Source: Nitrospirota bacterium (GTDB lineage Bacteria > Nitrospirota > Nitrospiria > Nitrospirales > UBA8639). Taken from it: 5,989 bases of DNA. This document shows, piece by piece, positions 1 through 5,825 of this stretch (position 1 is its first letter; every line of letters begins with the position of its first letter). Below the pieces are notes generated by a model. The model was not told the DNA's origin. It searched no databases and saw only the letters and a program-made list of their open reading frames with translations. Both the position numbers and the translations under genes were made by a program. The stretch covers positions 330,490 through 336,478 of the forward strand of contig CP070743.1 in assembly GCA_020348185.1 (NCBI GenBank), written 5' to 3'.

Positions 1-1056
1 AAACATCGGTGTGATCAAAATTTGGCTTCCACTCAGGGTCGTTTCCAAGATTATAAGCAATTATACAAAGACCGCTTTGCTTCAACGCTTGTCGTGCCTT
101 TTTTTGTGAGAGGACGAGTCGCTGGGACCGTCACGTTAGCTTCAAAAACTCCCACGCAGTATGACATCAATGAATTTGACCTCGCCAAAGTCGAGCCGGT
201 GACCACCAAGTTGGTTGAGCTCTTTGAGGATCCTTCGGCCAGGCTTTCGGTACTCTCAGACCCCGAATCCCCATCGGAACGACAAGCGGATAAAGTGAAG
301 AGTGACACCACGGAAACCGCCATCCGTCGCGAAGAACGGCGAGTGGCCCTTCAAGAAGTGAGCTCATTTTTGGCCACCGAAATCCGAGAACCCATGGGAT
401 TTATTCGGGCGCAAATGGAAGAGATTACGAGTGAGGCCCATTTGGATTTTGATTCCCAAACCCGTGTGGAAACGGCGATGCGGGATCTTATGCGAATCGA
501 GGCCCTCCTCAATGAAGTTTTGGATTTTGCCAAGCCATTAACCCTGGATCGACGTTCGTGCCGTATCCAGGCTCTCCTTGACCATGCCTTGTCTCTCATT
601 TCTACGGACTTGAGAGTGAACCGGATTGAAGTCAAAAAGGACTATCCCGCCCGTCTGGCGCCGGTGCGCTGGGATGAGGCAAAAATGCAACATGCTTTCT
701 TGTCTATTTTTAAGAATTCACTGGAAGCCATGTCTCCAGGTGGCCACCTCCGCGTGTCCGTGAAGCTTCATCGGGGCCGTCGGAACGAAGTGGTCATTAA
801 AATTGAGAATGACGGGGTACCTATTCCCCCTGAAGTGGTGGATAAGGTCTTTGAGCCCTATTTCACTACTAAGCGATCCGGAACCGGTCTCGGGCTAGCC
901 AGCGTAAAAAAGATTGTGGAGGAACACCATGGGCACATTAGCATAGGCAGTCGACCGGAACAGGGAACAACCGTCACTTTGCGGATGCCTATTCCACGGC
1001 AACGCGTACCCTATAGAGGGAAACCGGTGACGAGAAGAGCCCGTCGAACTACCTGA
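1..1056 (+). CDS. GAF-domain sensor histidine kinase-like protein, 5'-truncated, lacking the H-box histidine
   Basis: The reading frame is open from base 1, so the gene begins outside the window; the TTG at 22 is only the first possible start inside it. The first ~75 residues look like the end of a GAF sensor domain (STLVVPFFVRGRVAGTVTLA). A charged linker follows, then a HisKA-like helical hairpin and a HATPase_c domain. The ATP domain keeps the N-box (FKNSLEAM, Asn codon at 715), a G1 box (NDGVPIP, from 808), the F-box (FEPYFTTK) and G2 (GTGLGLA, 880-900). The H-box reads LATEIREPMGFI where the family has AHEIRNPL, so the phospho-accepting His is Thr (ACC at 376-378) and the Asn/Thr four residues later is Glu. 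The G1 Asp is Asn, which I believe some active kinases tolerate. The tail is Arg-rich (RRARRTT). No response regulator is visible. It is either a pseudokinase or scaffold, or uses another acceptor. The fold is sure; activity is not. Confidence 0.88.
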   Translation, partial: KHRCDQNLASTQGRFQDYKQLYKDRFASTLVVPFFVRGRVAGTVTLASKTPTQYDINEFDLAKVEPVTTKLVELFEDPSARLSVLSDPESPSERQADKVKSDTTETAIRREERRVALQEVSSFLATEIREPMGFIRAQMEEITSEAHLDFDSQTRVETAMRDLMRIEALLNEVLDFAKPLTLDRRSCRIQALLDHALSLISTDLRVNRIEVKKDYPARLAPVRWDEAKMQHAFLSIFKNSLEAMSPGGHLRVSVKLHRGRRNEVVIKIENDGVPIPPEVVDKVFEPYFTTKRSGTGLGLASVKKIVEEHHGHISIGSRPEQGTTVTLRMPIPRQRVPYRGKPVTRRARRTT

Positions 1057-1081
1057 GGACTCCAATTCTTTTCATTTAAAC

Positions 1082-1111
1082 TTGACACTCTGGTAAGAAT
1101 AAGAATAATAT
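1082..1111 (+). promoter_or_regulatory. Probable sigma-70-type promoter of the small exported protein
   Basis: A perfect -35 hexamer TTGACA (1082-1087) is followed 18 bases later by TAATAT (1106-1111), which matches TATAAT at four of six positions. Transcription would start near 1118, giving a leader of about 70 bases. It lies 26 bases after the kinase stop codon, so the downstream gene probably has its own promoter. Called by eye only. Confidence 0.55.
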
Positions 1112-1158
1112 TGCACCCTTTACAAGAACTTGTCATCTTGAATAAAGAGTTTCTTCCA

Positions 1159-1183
1159 TTGTTAACCAGTTATAACAAAGGAG
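1159..1183 (+). promoter_or_regulatory. Inverted repeat overlapping the ribosome binding site
   Basis: TTGTTA (1159-1164) and TAACAA (1173-1178) are perfect inverted arms separated by 8 bases. The right arm shares two bases with the Shine-Dalgarno sequence AAAGGAG (1177-1183), which sits 7 bases before the ATG at 1191. The Shine-Dalgarno sequence decides the start codon. The inverted repeat could be a repressor operator or a weak RNA hairpin touching the ribosome site, but a 6-bp AT-rich stem can also occur by chance. Confidence 0.4.
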
Positions 1184-1190
1184 TGGACTT

Positions 1191-1535
1191 ATGAAGGCTT
1201 TTGGAATTCTTCTCGGCACGATGGGTGCCAGTGTATTTGCGATCTCTTTGGCTTTTGCCAATCCTGCTTTGCTTCCTAAGCACCCTGGGTATCCAGCAAA
1301 GGGGACATCACCAGCAACTGGCCAAGCAACCGCTAATGATCAAGGACAAGGCAATGTCGTTGATTCACAAGGAGCAGCCATGTCACTTGATTCTGCGTCC
1401 ATGAATAAAGTGACCGATCCGAACAGAGAGCGGGTTAAGAAGTCCATGGGTGCAGGCCGGCTCCCACAGGTGGAGGGTCCTCTAAATAACGTCAATATTA
1501 ATCCCGCTGGGGCTACCTCGACAGTCATTAGATAG
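1191..1535 (+). CDS. Small exported protein of unknown function
   Basis: This 114-residue protein has a clear Sec signal peptide: Met-Lys, a hydrophobic core (FGILLGTMGASVFAISLAFA), and a likely signal peptidase I site after Ala23 (A-F-A before N-P). The mature part of about 91 residues is hydrophilic, rich in Gly, Ala, Asn and Gln, and has no Cys or Trp, so it is not a lipoprotein or a cytochrome. Just after the cleavage site is LLPKHPGYP (27-35), followed by a Gly/Ser/Thr/Gln-rich stretch. The C-terminal half has a charged patch (DPNRERVKKSMGAGRLP), then an Asn-rich end. It should reside in the periplasm or be secreted. The start is fixed by AAAGGAG 7 bases upstream. It is flanked by its own promoter and terminator, so it is transcribed alone. 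I have an impression that similar LLPKHPGYP proteins occur in Nitrospira, but no function is known to me. Low complexity makes homology hard to judge. Confidence 0.88.
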   Translation: MKAFGILLGTMGASVFAISLAFANPALLPKHPGYPAKGTSPATGQATANDQGQGNVVDSQGAAMSLDSASMNKVTDPNRERVKKSMGAGRLPQVEGPLNNVNINPAGATSTVIR

Positions 1536-1561
1536 TTCCCCAAAAAGCGGTTATGATTTTT

Positions 1562-1598
1562 AGGGAGGTTGCTACTATGGCAACCTCCCTTTTTTTTT
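1562..1598 (+). terminator. Intrinsic terminator of the small exported protein
   Basis: GGGAGGTTGC (1563-1572) pairs perfectly with GCAACCTCCC (1580-1589) around a 7-base loop, extended by one A-T pair (1562/1590). It is followed by an uninterrupted run of nine T (1590-1598). It begins 26 bases after the stop codon at 1535 and insulates the methyltransferase gene from read-through. Confidence 0.95.
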
Positions 1599-1716
1599 CT
1601 CTCTCTCTTCGCCCGGGAGGTCTAAACCCTTTCCCCTTTTAGAGCAAGATTCTTTTTCCTGCAATTTGAAACCCGAAACTCGAAAACACTCCATTTAAGC
1701 TTTCATTGGTCCTCGA

Positions 1717-2772
1717 TTGGAAACCGTGCTTGCCAAGAAGATAAAGGACAGGATCCGCAAGCACGGTCCCATAACTTTTCGTGATTTTATGGCATTGGCG
1801 CTCTATGATTCCGAGTACGGTTTTTATATCAAAGGTCCAGGAATAGGAACTCGAAGAGGGACATTTAATACCAATGCGATGTTTCCAGCCTTCGCCTTTG
1901 CTCTAACACGGGCTATTCAACATGCTGAAGGTCTTGTGGGGGAGCCTCTCAGAATTATGGAGTTTGGTGGGGGGACAGGAGAACTGGCTTCAAACCTGCG
2001 ATCTTTTCTTTCAACACCTCACGAATATGTCATCGTGGACATCAGTCCTGGCTTCCGAACTCAGCAAACTGGACGGGGTTTTCAAGCTATTGATTCTGTG
2101 GACAGTCTCCCTCCCGCACCGACGTTCGCCTTCGGGAACGAAGTCCTTGACGCCCTCCCTGTGCATCGGGTGATGGGGGATGGTTTTGGTGAACTACTTG
2201 AGTTTTTTGTCGCGATTGATGGAAAAGGAGAGTTTTTCGAACAGCCAGACATTCCTTCGACCCCATTATTGGCTGAAAGACTTCGGTCTGAGGGGATTAT
2301 CTTAGGACGTGGCCACATTGCTGAGATTTGCTTGGATCTTGATGAGTTCATGGAAAAGATGGCGCGGCCGATAGCCAGGGGCTACCTCGCGTTAATTGAT
2401 TATGGCGAGGAGGCCTCATCCTTATATTCTTATTCCCGCCGAAATGGGACCCTCCGATCGTTTCGGTCACAACAGGAAGTATTCAATCCCTTTGAGTGGG
2501 TTGGTGATCAAGATTTAACGGCAGATGTAGATTTCACGGCCCTTAAAAGGGCAGCAACGAAAGCCGGGCTACAATCAACTGGGTGTCTCCAGCAAGGAAC
2601 CTGGCTCACCAACTTGGGGATCCAGGACTATAGAAAGGTGGTTGAGGATATTCGATCGGCTGAGGAGGAAATCTTCTTCCTGACTAATCCAGCCAGGTTA
2701 GGGAGCACTTTCGATGTGGCCCTGTTCAAAACCGAAGGGATACCTGATGGCTGTAGCCTACACTTACGCTGA
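1717..2772 (+). CDS. MidA/NDUFAF7-family class I SAM-dependent methyltransferase
   Basis: This is a putative protein arginine methyltransferase of the MidA/NDUFAF7 family (COG1565, Methyltransf_28). The mitochondrial member methylates an Arg of complex I subunit NDUFS2; the bacterial substrate is unsettled. Visible landmarks are an N-terminal helix with DFMALALYDSEYGFY, the SAM-binding loop EFGGGTGEL (82-90), VDISPGFRTQQ (D108 at the end of strand 2), the family signature NEVLDALPVHR (from N141), IDYGE (D228-G230), GTLRSF (244-249), DLTADVDF (266-273) and a Q-x-x-W-L-T-N-L-G-I end. Its 351 residues are at the short end of the family. The GDF-x-TSPE-x-x-x-x-FG signature is replaced by GTFNTNAMFPAFAFAL (48-63). 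An in-frame stop at 1696 limits the start to TTG 1717, GTG 1726 or ATT 1705. TTG 1717 keeps the whole N-terminal helix, but no good Shine-Dalgarno precedes any of them. It stands alone, with no complex I gene in view. Confidence 0.9.
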   Translation: METVLAKKIKDRIRKHGPITFRDFMALALYDSEYGFYIKGPGIGTRRGTFNTNAMFPAFAFALTRAIQHAEGLVGEPLRIMEFGGGTGELASNLRSFLSTPHEYVIVDISPGFRTQQTGRGFQAIDSVDSLPPAPTFAFGNEVLDALPVHRVMGDGFGELLEFFVAIDGKGEFFEQPDIPSTPLLAERLRSEGIILGRGHIAEICLDLDEFMEKMARPIARGYLALIDYGEEASSLYSYSRRNGTLRSFRSQQEVFNPFEWVGDQDLTADVDFTALKRAATKAGLQSTGCLQQGTWLTNLGIQDYRKVVEDIRSAEEEIFFLTNPARLGSTFDVALFKTEGIPDGCSLHLR

Positions 2773-3077
2773 CAAACCAGTCAGTCAAAATCCCTTACCT
2801 CCTTCAAAAAGACCCTATGCGGTGAATTAATGGTGTAGGATGTTTCATTATTTTTTGACTGGGTGGTGGCTTCTTTGGCTTTGGAAAAACACACAGTGTC
2901 ATCTTCTTTAGCAACGCTGTATCAATTTGTCCACACTATTTCCCTATATTTTCTGAGTACTTATTCCATTATATCTATTAAACCAGTTAAAAATTAGTTT
3001 TCTTTTTCTCTTCCAAACCCGCTAAATAATTTAACTTTTACCTTTAAATAAAAAAATTTTTTTCACAACTGAATAAT
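2773..3077. other. AT-rich intergenic region after the methyltransferase
   Basis: I find no gene here. A 5-bp stem (CTGAC 2769-2773 / GTCAG 2780-2784) sits on the methyltransferase stop codon but lacks a T-tract, so I do not call it a terminator. From about 2930 to 3065 the sequence becomes very AT-rich with long A and T runs, including a run of seven A then seven T near 3050-3063. That is bendable DNA, of the kind often found upstream of sigma-54 promoters. A 9-base palindrome ACACAGTGT lies at 2891-2899, about 180-190 bases upstream of the -24 element. It is too short to name as an enhancer site. Confidence 0.5.
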
Positions 3078-3093
3078 TGGCACGTTACGTGCA
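3078..3093 (+). promoter_or_regulatory. Sigma-54 (RpoN) -24/-12 promoter element, also a perfect palindrome
   Basis: TGGCACG-TTAC-GTGCA matches the RpoN consensus TGGCACG-N4-TTGCA at every specified position but one, with the required ten bases between the invariant GG (3079-3080) and GC (3091-3092). Transcription would start near 3104, giving a leader of about 44 bases before the ATG at 3148. The core GCACGT-T-ACGTGC (3080-3092) is also a perfect 13-bp inverted repeat, so a dimeric regulator operator is an alternative or additional reading. If it is RpoN-type, the gene would need an activator ATPase binding upstream. Confidence 0.72.
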
Positions 3094-3135
3094 TTTCAAG
3101 AAATCCTACGGTAACAGCATTACATTGTTAGCTAG

Positions 3136-3142
3136 GGAGGTG
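3136..3142 (+). promoter_or_regulatory. Very strong ribosome binding site
   Basis: GGAGGTG is a full seven-base match to the 16S rRNA anti-Shine-Dalgarno and lies 5 bases before the ATG at 3148. It fixes the start of the small zinc-ribbon gene and predicts efficient translation. Confidence 0.85.
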
Positions 3143-3147
3143 GGCTT

Positions 3148-3372
3148 ATGAAATGCAGTCGCTGTAACGGATTTATGGTGGTGGAAGATTGCTTAGATAC
3201 CAAAGGGGAGCCCGGCCAATTATGGATTAGAGCTCTTCGATGTGTCATGTGTGGAAACCTTATTGATCCGATCATTAACCGTCACCGGGACGGTATTAGG
3301 GCCCAAGTTCTTCCGTATCGTAATCGAGTCAGAAGGGCACCTAGAACTCCCGTGGCCCGTTTGACAGCCTGA
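3148..3372 (+). CDS. Small zinc-ribbon-like protein (CxxC...CxxC)
   Basis: This 74-residue protein opens with MKCSRCNG and has a second pair in RCVMCGNLIDP, giving CxxC pairs at C3/C6 and C32/C35. That is the usual zinc-ribbon arrangement with a 25-residue spacer; an extra Cys is at position 15. The aromatic/hydrophobic residues between the pairs (FMVVEDC, LWIRALRC) fit the two beta hairpins of a ribbon. After the second knuckle comes DPIINRHRDG, then an Arg/Pro-rich basic tail (YRNRVRRAPRTPVARL) suited to nucleic-acid binding. No signal peptide, so cytoplasmic. The gene has its own sigma-54-like promoter and an optimal ribosome site, with no partner gene close on either side, so it is probably a regulated single unit. 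Function unknown: it could bind DNA, RNA or a protein. That it binds zinc is inferred from the cysteine pattern. Confidence 0.85.
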   Translation: MKCSRCNGFMVVEDCLDTKGEPGQLWIRALRCVMCGNLIDPIINRHRDGIRAQVLPYRNRVRRAPRTPVARLTA

Positions 3373-3454
3373 CGATTTTTCTAAATATGAGGTAAGCTCA
3401 GAACCCAACGGTACCCAGAACCCACAAGGGTTATTCCCACAAGTTTCAGGTGTT

Positions 3455-3553
3455 TTAGGGAGGTTTATATAAATCCCAAACGCTCTGCCTATTTCCACTT
3501 CTCCCTAACCTAGATAATTCCTTCTTTTGAATTTCACGCAACTTTTCCTTCAA
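3455..3553 (-). CDS. Possible 32-residue basic peptide, doubtful
   Basis: A TTG at 3553 is preceded, after a 10-base spacer, by AGGAGGT on the minus strand (3564-3570). The frame encodes 32 residues, beginning MKEKLREIQKKELSRL, a lysine/arginine-rich amphipathic helix, and ending SVWDLYKPP before TAA. The Shine-Dalgarno overlaps the end of another short minus-strand frame (3624-3562, containing GIGDVWIEEAREASF), as in translational coupling. Against it: frames this short arise by chance, the start is not ATG and I recognise no family. It could also be a remnant of a decayed gene. Confidence 0.2.
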   Translation of the reverse strand: MKEKLREIQKKELSRLGRSGNRQSVWDLYKPP

Positions 3554-3825
3554 ACAGAATCTTACCTCCTGAATGAAGCCTCCCGGGCTTCCTCGATCCA
3601 CACATCACCAATACCGTAACTCAATTAAACCTTAAATCTCAGGCCTCAAAAGAAGTAAGGTGGGCATCCCCCACTGTTCTGATTCGCCACCACATTTTCC
3701 TCTGACCTTCATGATTTCCTAGTCGGTCTTTGATATTATTCATTCCACTTCAATACATTCCTACTTTCAATCGCTTATCCCCATTGATGATAGCAGCTTC
3801 CCCGTACCTTCGAACCGAACACCTG

Positions 3826-3832
3826 AAAAAGG
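3826..3832 (+). promoter_or_regulatory. Ribosome binding site of the SLC13 permease
   Basis: AAAAAGG lies 12 bases before the ATG at 3845, a rather long spacer. An in-frame stop at 3824-3826 excludes any start further upstream, and the hydrophobic first helix begins right after ATG 3845, so that start is preferred despite the spacing. Confidence 0.5.
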
Positions 3833-3844
3833 CATGTTGATCTG

Positions 3845-5653
3845 ATGGCGAACGACCAGATCCTCCTTCTCAGTCTGCTCGCGCTGATCTTTTCGCTCTT
3901 TATCTGGGGGCGGTGGCGGTATGATGTCGTGGCAGTGGGGGCTTTATTGCTGGCCACGATCAGCGGTGTAATTGTTCCCCAAGCGGCATTTTCCGGGTTG
4001 GGGCACCCTGCGACGGTCACGGTCGCGGCGGTCCTTATCATCAGTCGGGCCCTGACGAACACGGGGGTCGTGGAAATCGCAACCGGCCTCGTCAAAGTTG
4101 CCCTTCCCAAACCTGCCTTCCATATCGCGGCTCTCGCCGGGTTAGGCGCCCTGTTATCGACGATTATGAATAATGTAGGAGCTCTGGCCTTGTTAATGCC
4201 CGTGGCCTTGCAATCGTCGATAGAGGCAAAACGGTCGCCAGCCGTTATACTCATGCCGTTGGCCTTCGGAACGATTTTGGGGGGAATGGTGACCCTGATC
4301 GGAACCCCCCCGAATATCATTGTGGCGGCCTATCGAGGAGAAATCACCGGAGAACCTTTCAACATGTTTGATTTTTCTCCTGTTGGCGCAACCGTAGCGG
4401 TGGTCGGCCTGGTATTTGTCACAGTGCTCGGATGGCGCTTCATTCCCTCTGCGCGTCGACAACAGATGACGTCTCAGGAACTGTTCAAGATTGAGGACTA
4501 TGTGGCCGAAGTGAGGGTGCCCGAAGGATCCAAGGCGGTAGGCAAGTCGCTGGATGAACTTGAGGCAGCGACTGAAGATTCAGATGCCCTGGTCGTCGGA
4601 CTCATCCGGGGAGAGCGATCTATCTTAGGAGCGGCGTGGCGCGAACGGATTCAAGCCGGGGATATAGTCATTCTTGAATCAGATCAGAAAGGCATCGACA
4701 AGTTTGTCGGAACATTGGAGTTGGAGTTGCCGAGTGCGAAGAAAAAAGAAAATGAAGAAAGCGAAAAGCCAAAGACCGACCCACTCCATTCCGGAGATGG
4801 AGCCTTGATGGAGGCCGTCATCCCGCCCGAACGATCATGGTTGATTGGTCGGACTCCAAAGTCCCTCAAACTCCGAACTCGATTCGGCGTGAATTTACTG
4901 GCCGCCTCTCGTCAGGGGCTACCTCATCGGGGACGATTGAAATCGTTTCGTTTTCGAGCAGGGGACGTGCTCTTACTTCAAGGAGAAGAGGATCGTCTGA
5001 GAGAAGTCATATCACGGTTGGGGTGTTTGCCACTGGCTGAACGCCAACTTCAATTTGTGAAGCGGAACCTGGCTTTGCTTTCAGCCCTGGTGTTTGGCTT
5101 TGCGATTGCGAGTGCCACGCTGGGATTCCTGTCATTGCCCATCGCATTGGCTTCGGCGGCGACTATTATGGTTCTGTTGAACATTGTGCCAGCACGAGAG
5201 ATGTACGATTCCATTGATTGGCCGGTTGTGGTGCTGATAGGCGCCATGATCCCCATTGGTCAAGCCTTAGAAGAAACCGGTGCCACCGAAGTGGTGGTGG
5301 AAAGTTTTTTAGGAATTGCATCGGGTTTTTCTCCGGTGGTCATACTGACCTTGCTGCTTATTTTGACCATGATGCTCTCTGATGTGCTCAACAATGCCGC
5401 AACGGCCGTGGTAATGGCCCCGTTTGGGTGGACCCTGGCCCAGCATTTGGGGATCAATCCGGATCCATTTCTCATGGCAGTGGCGATTGGCGCATCTTGT
5501 GCGTTCCTCACTCCAATTGGTCATCAAAACAACCTTTTGGTGATGGGGCCAGGGGGATATCAATTCGGGGATTATTGGCGGATGGGATTGCCGTTGGAAA
5601 TTCTGATTGTGGCGGTTTCGATTCCGACCCTTCTCTGGGTGTGGCCCCTCTGA
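3845..5653 (+). CDS. SLC13/DASS-family permease with two TrkA-C (RCK_C) domains
   Basis: This 602-residue inner-membrane transporter is probably a sodium- or proton-coupled anion importer. It has two membrane halves around a cytoplasmic insert. The first half (about 1-200) holds STIMNNVGALALLMP (N109, N110), matching the first substrate/ion-binding loop, and LIGTPPN (153-157). Residues 216-295 and about 320-400 are two TrkA-C-like domains (IEDYVAEVRVPEGSKAVGKSL...GDIVILES and EAVIPPERSWLIGRTPKSL...GDVLLLQGEEDRL), joined by a charged Lys/Glu linker. The second half (about 405-602) repeats the loop as SDVLNNAATAVVMAP (512-526) and ends with TPIGHQNN (556-563). Length and order match full-size SLC13 permeases such as cyanobacterial and algal sulfate transporters. 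The substrate cannot be told from sequence: sulfate, other oxyanions and dicarboxylates are all possible. The RCK_C domains suggest ligand-gated control. It is the last plus-strand gene and converges on a TauE/SafE-like gene. Confidence 0.93.
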   Translation: MANDQILLLSLLALIFSLFIWGRWRYDVVAVGALLLATISGVIVPQAAFSGLGHPATVTVAAVLIISRALTNTGVVEIATGLVKVALPKPAFHIAALAGLGALLSTIMNNVGALALLMPVALQSSIEAKRSPAVILMPLAFGTILGGMVTLIGTPPNIIVAAYRGEITGEPFNMFDFSPVGATVAVVGLVFVTVLGWRFIPSARRQQMTSQELFKIEDYVAEVRVPEGSKAVGKSLDELEAATEDSDALVVGLIRGERSILGAAWRERIQAGDIVILESDQKGIDKFVGTLELELPSAKKKENEESEKPKTDPLHSGDGALMEAVIPPERSWLIGRTPKSLKLRTRFGVNLLAASRQGLPHRGRLKSFRFRAGDVLLLQGEEDRLREVISRLGCLPLAERQLQFVKRNLALLSALVFGFAIASATLGFLSLPIALASAATIMVLLNIVPAREMYDSIDWPVVVLIGAMIPIGQALEETGATEVVVESFLGIASGFSPVVILTLLLILTMMLSDVLNNAATAVVMAPFGWTLAQHLGINPDPFLMAVAIGASCAFLTPIGHQNNLLVMGPGGYQFGDYWRMGLPLEILIVAVSIPTLLWVWPL

Positions 5654-5663
5654 TCGAAACCTA

Positions 5664-5813
5664 AGAGGTCGCAGGGGTCAAAAAGTCAAAGGGTCTAAAA
5701 AGTCGAAGAATTGAACATTATGGGAAATATGGATGAACCCATATCTTATGACCTCTTTGACCCTGCCCTTGTTCGACCATTCCGACTCTTAGACCTATTC
5801 GACCCCTTTGACC
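5664..5813. repeat. Inverted array of GTC/GAC words at 8-9 base spacing
   Basis: On the left arm GTC starts at 5668, 5677, 5685, 5693 and 5702, within GGTC(A/T)AAAAGTC(A/G)AA-type units. On the right arm the complement GAC starts at 5750, 5759, 5775, 5784, 5792, 5801 and 5810, with the missing word near 5767 degenerate. The two arms are reverse complements in kind (GGTCAAAGGGG-type) and flank a hairpin, ATATGG (5727-5732) / CCATAT (5739-5744). The transcript could fold into a long imperfect stem in several registers. It begins 11 bases after the permease stop and ends 12 bases before the stop of the convergent gene. It may act as a two-way terminator, an mRNA stabiliser or a dispersed intergenic repeat. 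Confidence 0.8.
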
Positions 5814-5825
5814 TTTAAACGTGGT

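Larger units (their letters stand above)
3373..3844. other. Long intergenic region before the permease, with small hairpins and mini-ORFs
   Basis: No convincing gene is present on the plus strand. Visible items are a hairpin AACCC-ACAA-GGGTT (3419-3432); TTTATATAAA palindrome with GGGAGG upstream but no start codon after it (about 3458-3474); a hairpin GAAGCC/GGCTTC with a 5-base loop (3575-3591); and a hairpin GTGGG/CCCAC (3660-3674). On the minus strand three short frames follow one another (3712-3632, 3624-3562, 3553-3455). The last has an AGGAGGT ribosome site, described separately. From 3690 to 3844 the DNA is pyrimidine-rich with no feature I can name. I could not pick a clear promoter for the permease. 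Confidence 0.5.

Noticed and set aside
22..24. TTG as the true start of the kinase gene
   Set aside because: The frame is open to base 1 and the encoded GAF domain is already mid-fold, so the start must lie outside the window.
1123..1140. CAAGA/TCTTG inverted repeat in the leader of the exported protein
   Set aside because: Five-base arms with an 8-base spacer are expected by chance in a region this AT-rich.
2769..2790. Hairpin CTGAC/GTCAG as a terminator for the methyltransferase
   Set aside because: The stem is only 5 bp, overlaps the stop codon and is not followed by a T-tract.
1157..3150. Shared leader words CATTGTTA and CTTATG upstream of both small genes (near 1157 and near 3124)
   Set aside because: The shared words are short and unevenly spaced relative to the start codons; two examples cannot support a common regulon.
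3220..3498. 92-codon minus-strand frame overlapping the zinc-ribbon gene
   Set aside because: It starts with GTG, runs antisense through the zinc-ribbon gene, and its composition looks like a shadow frame.
3775..4320. 181-codon minus-strand frame under the permease start
   Set aside because: It overlaps a clear SLC13 coding region in antisense, shows no domain or hydrophobic pattern of its own, and has no ribosome site I can see.
5664..5813. CRISPR array or tRNA-like structure in the repeat region
   Set aside because: Units are only 8-9 bases with no unique spacers, and no cloverleaf can be drawn.
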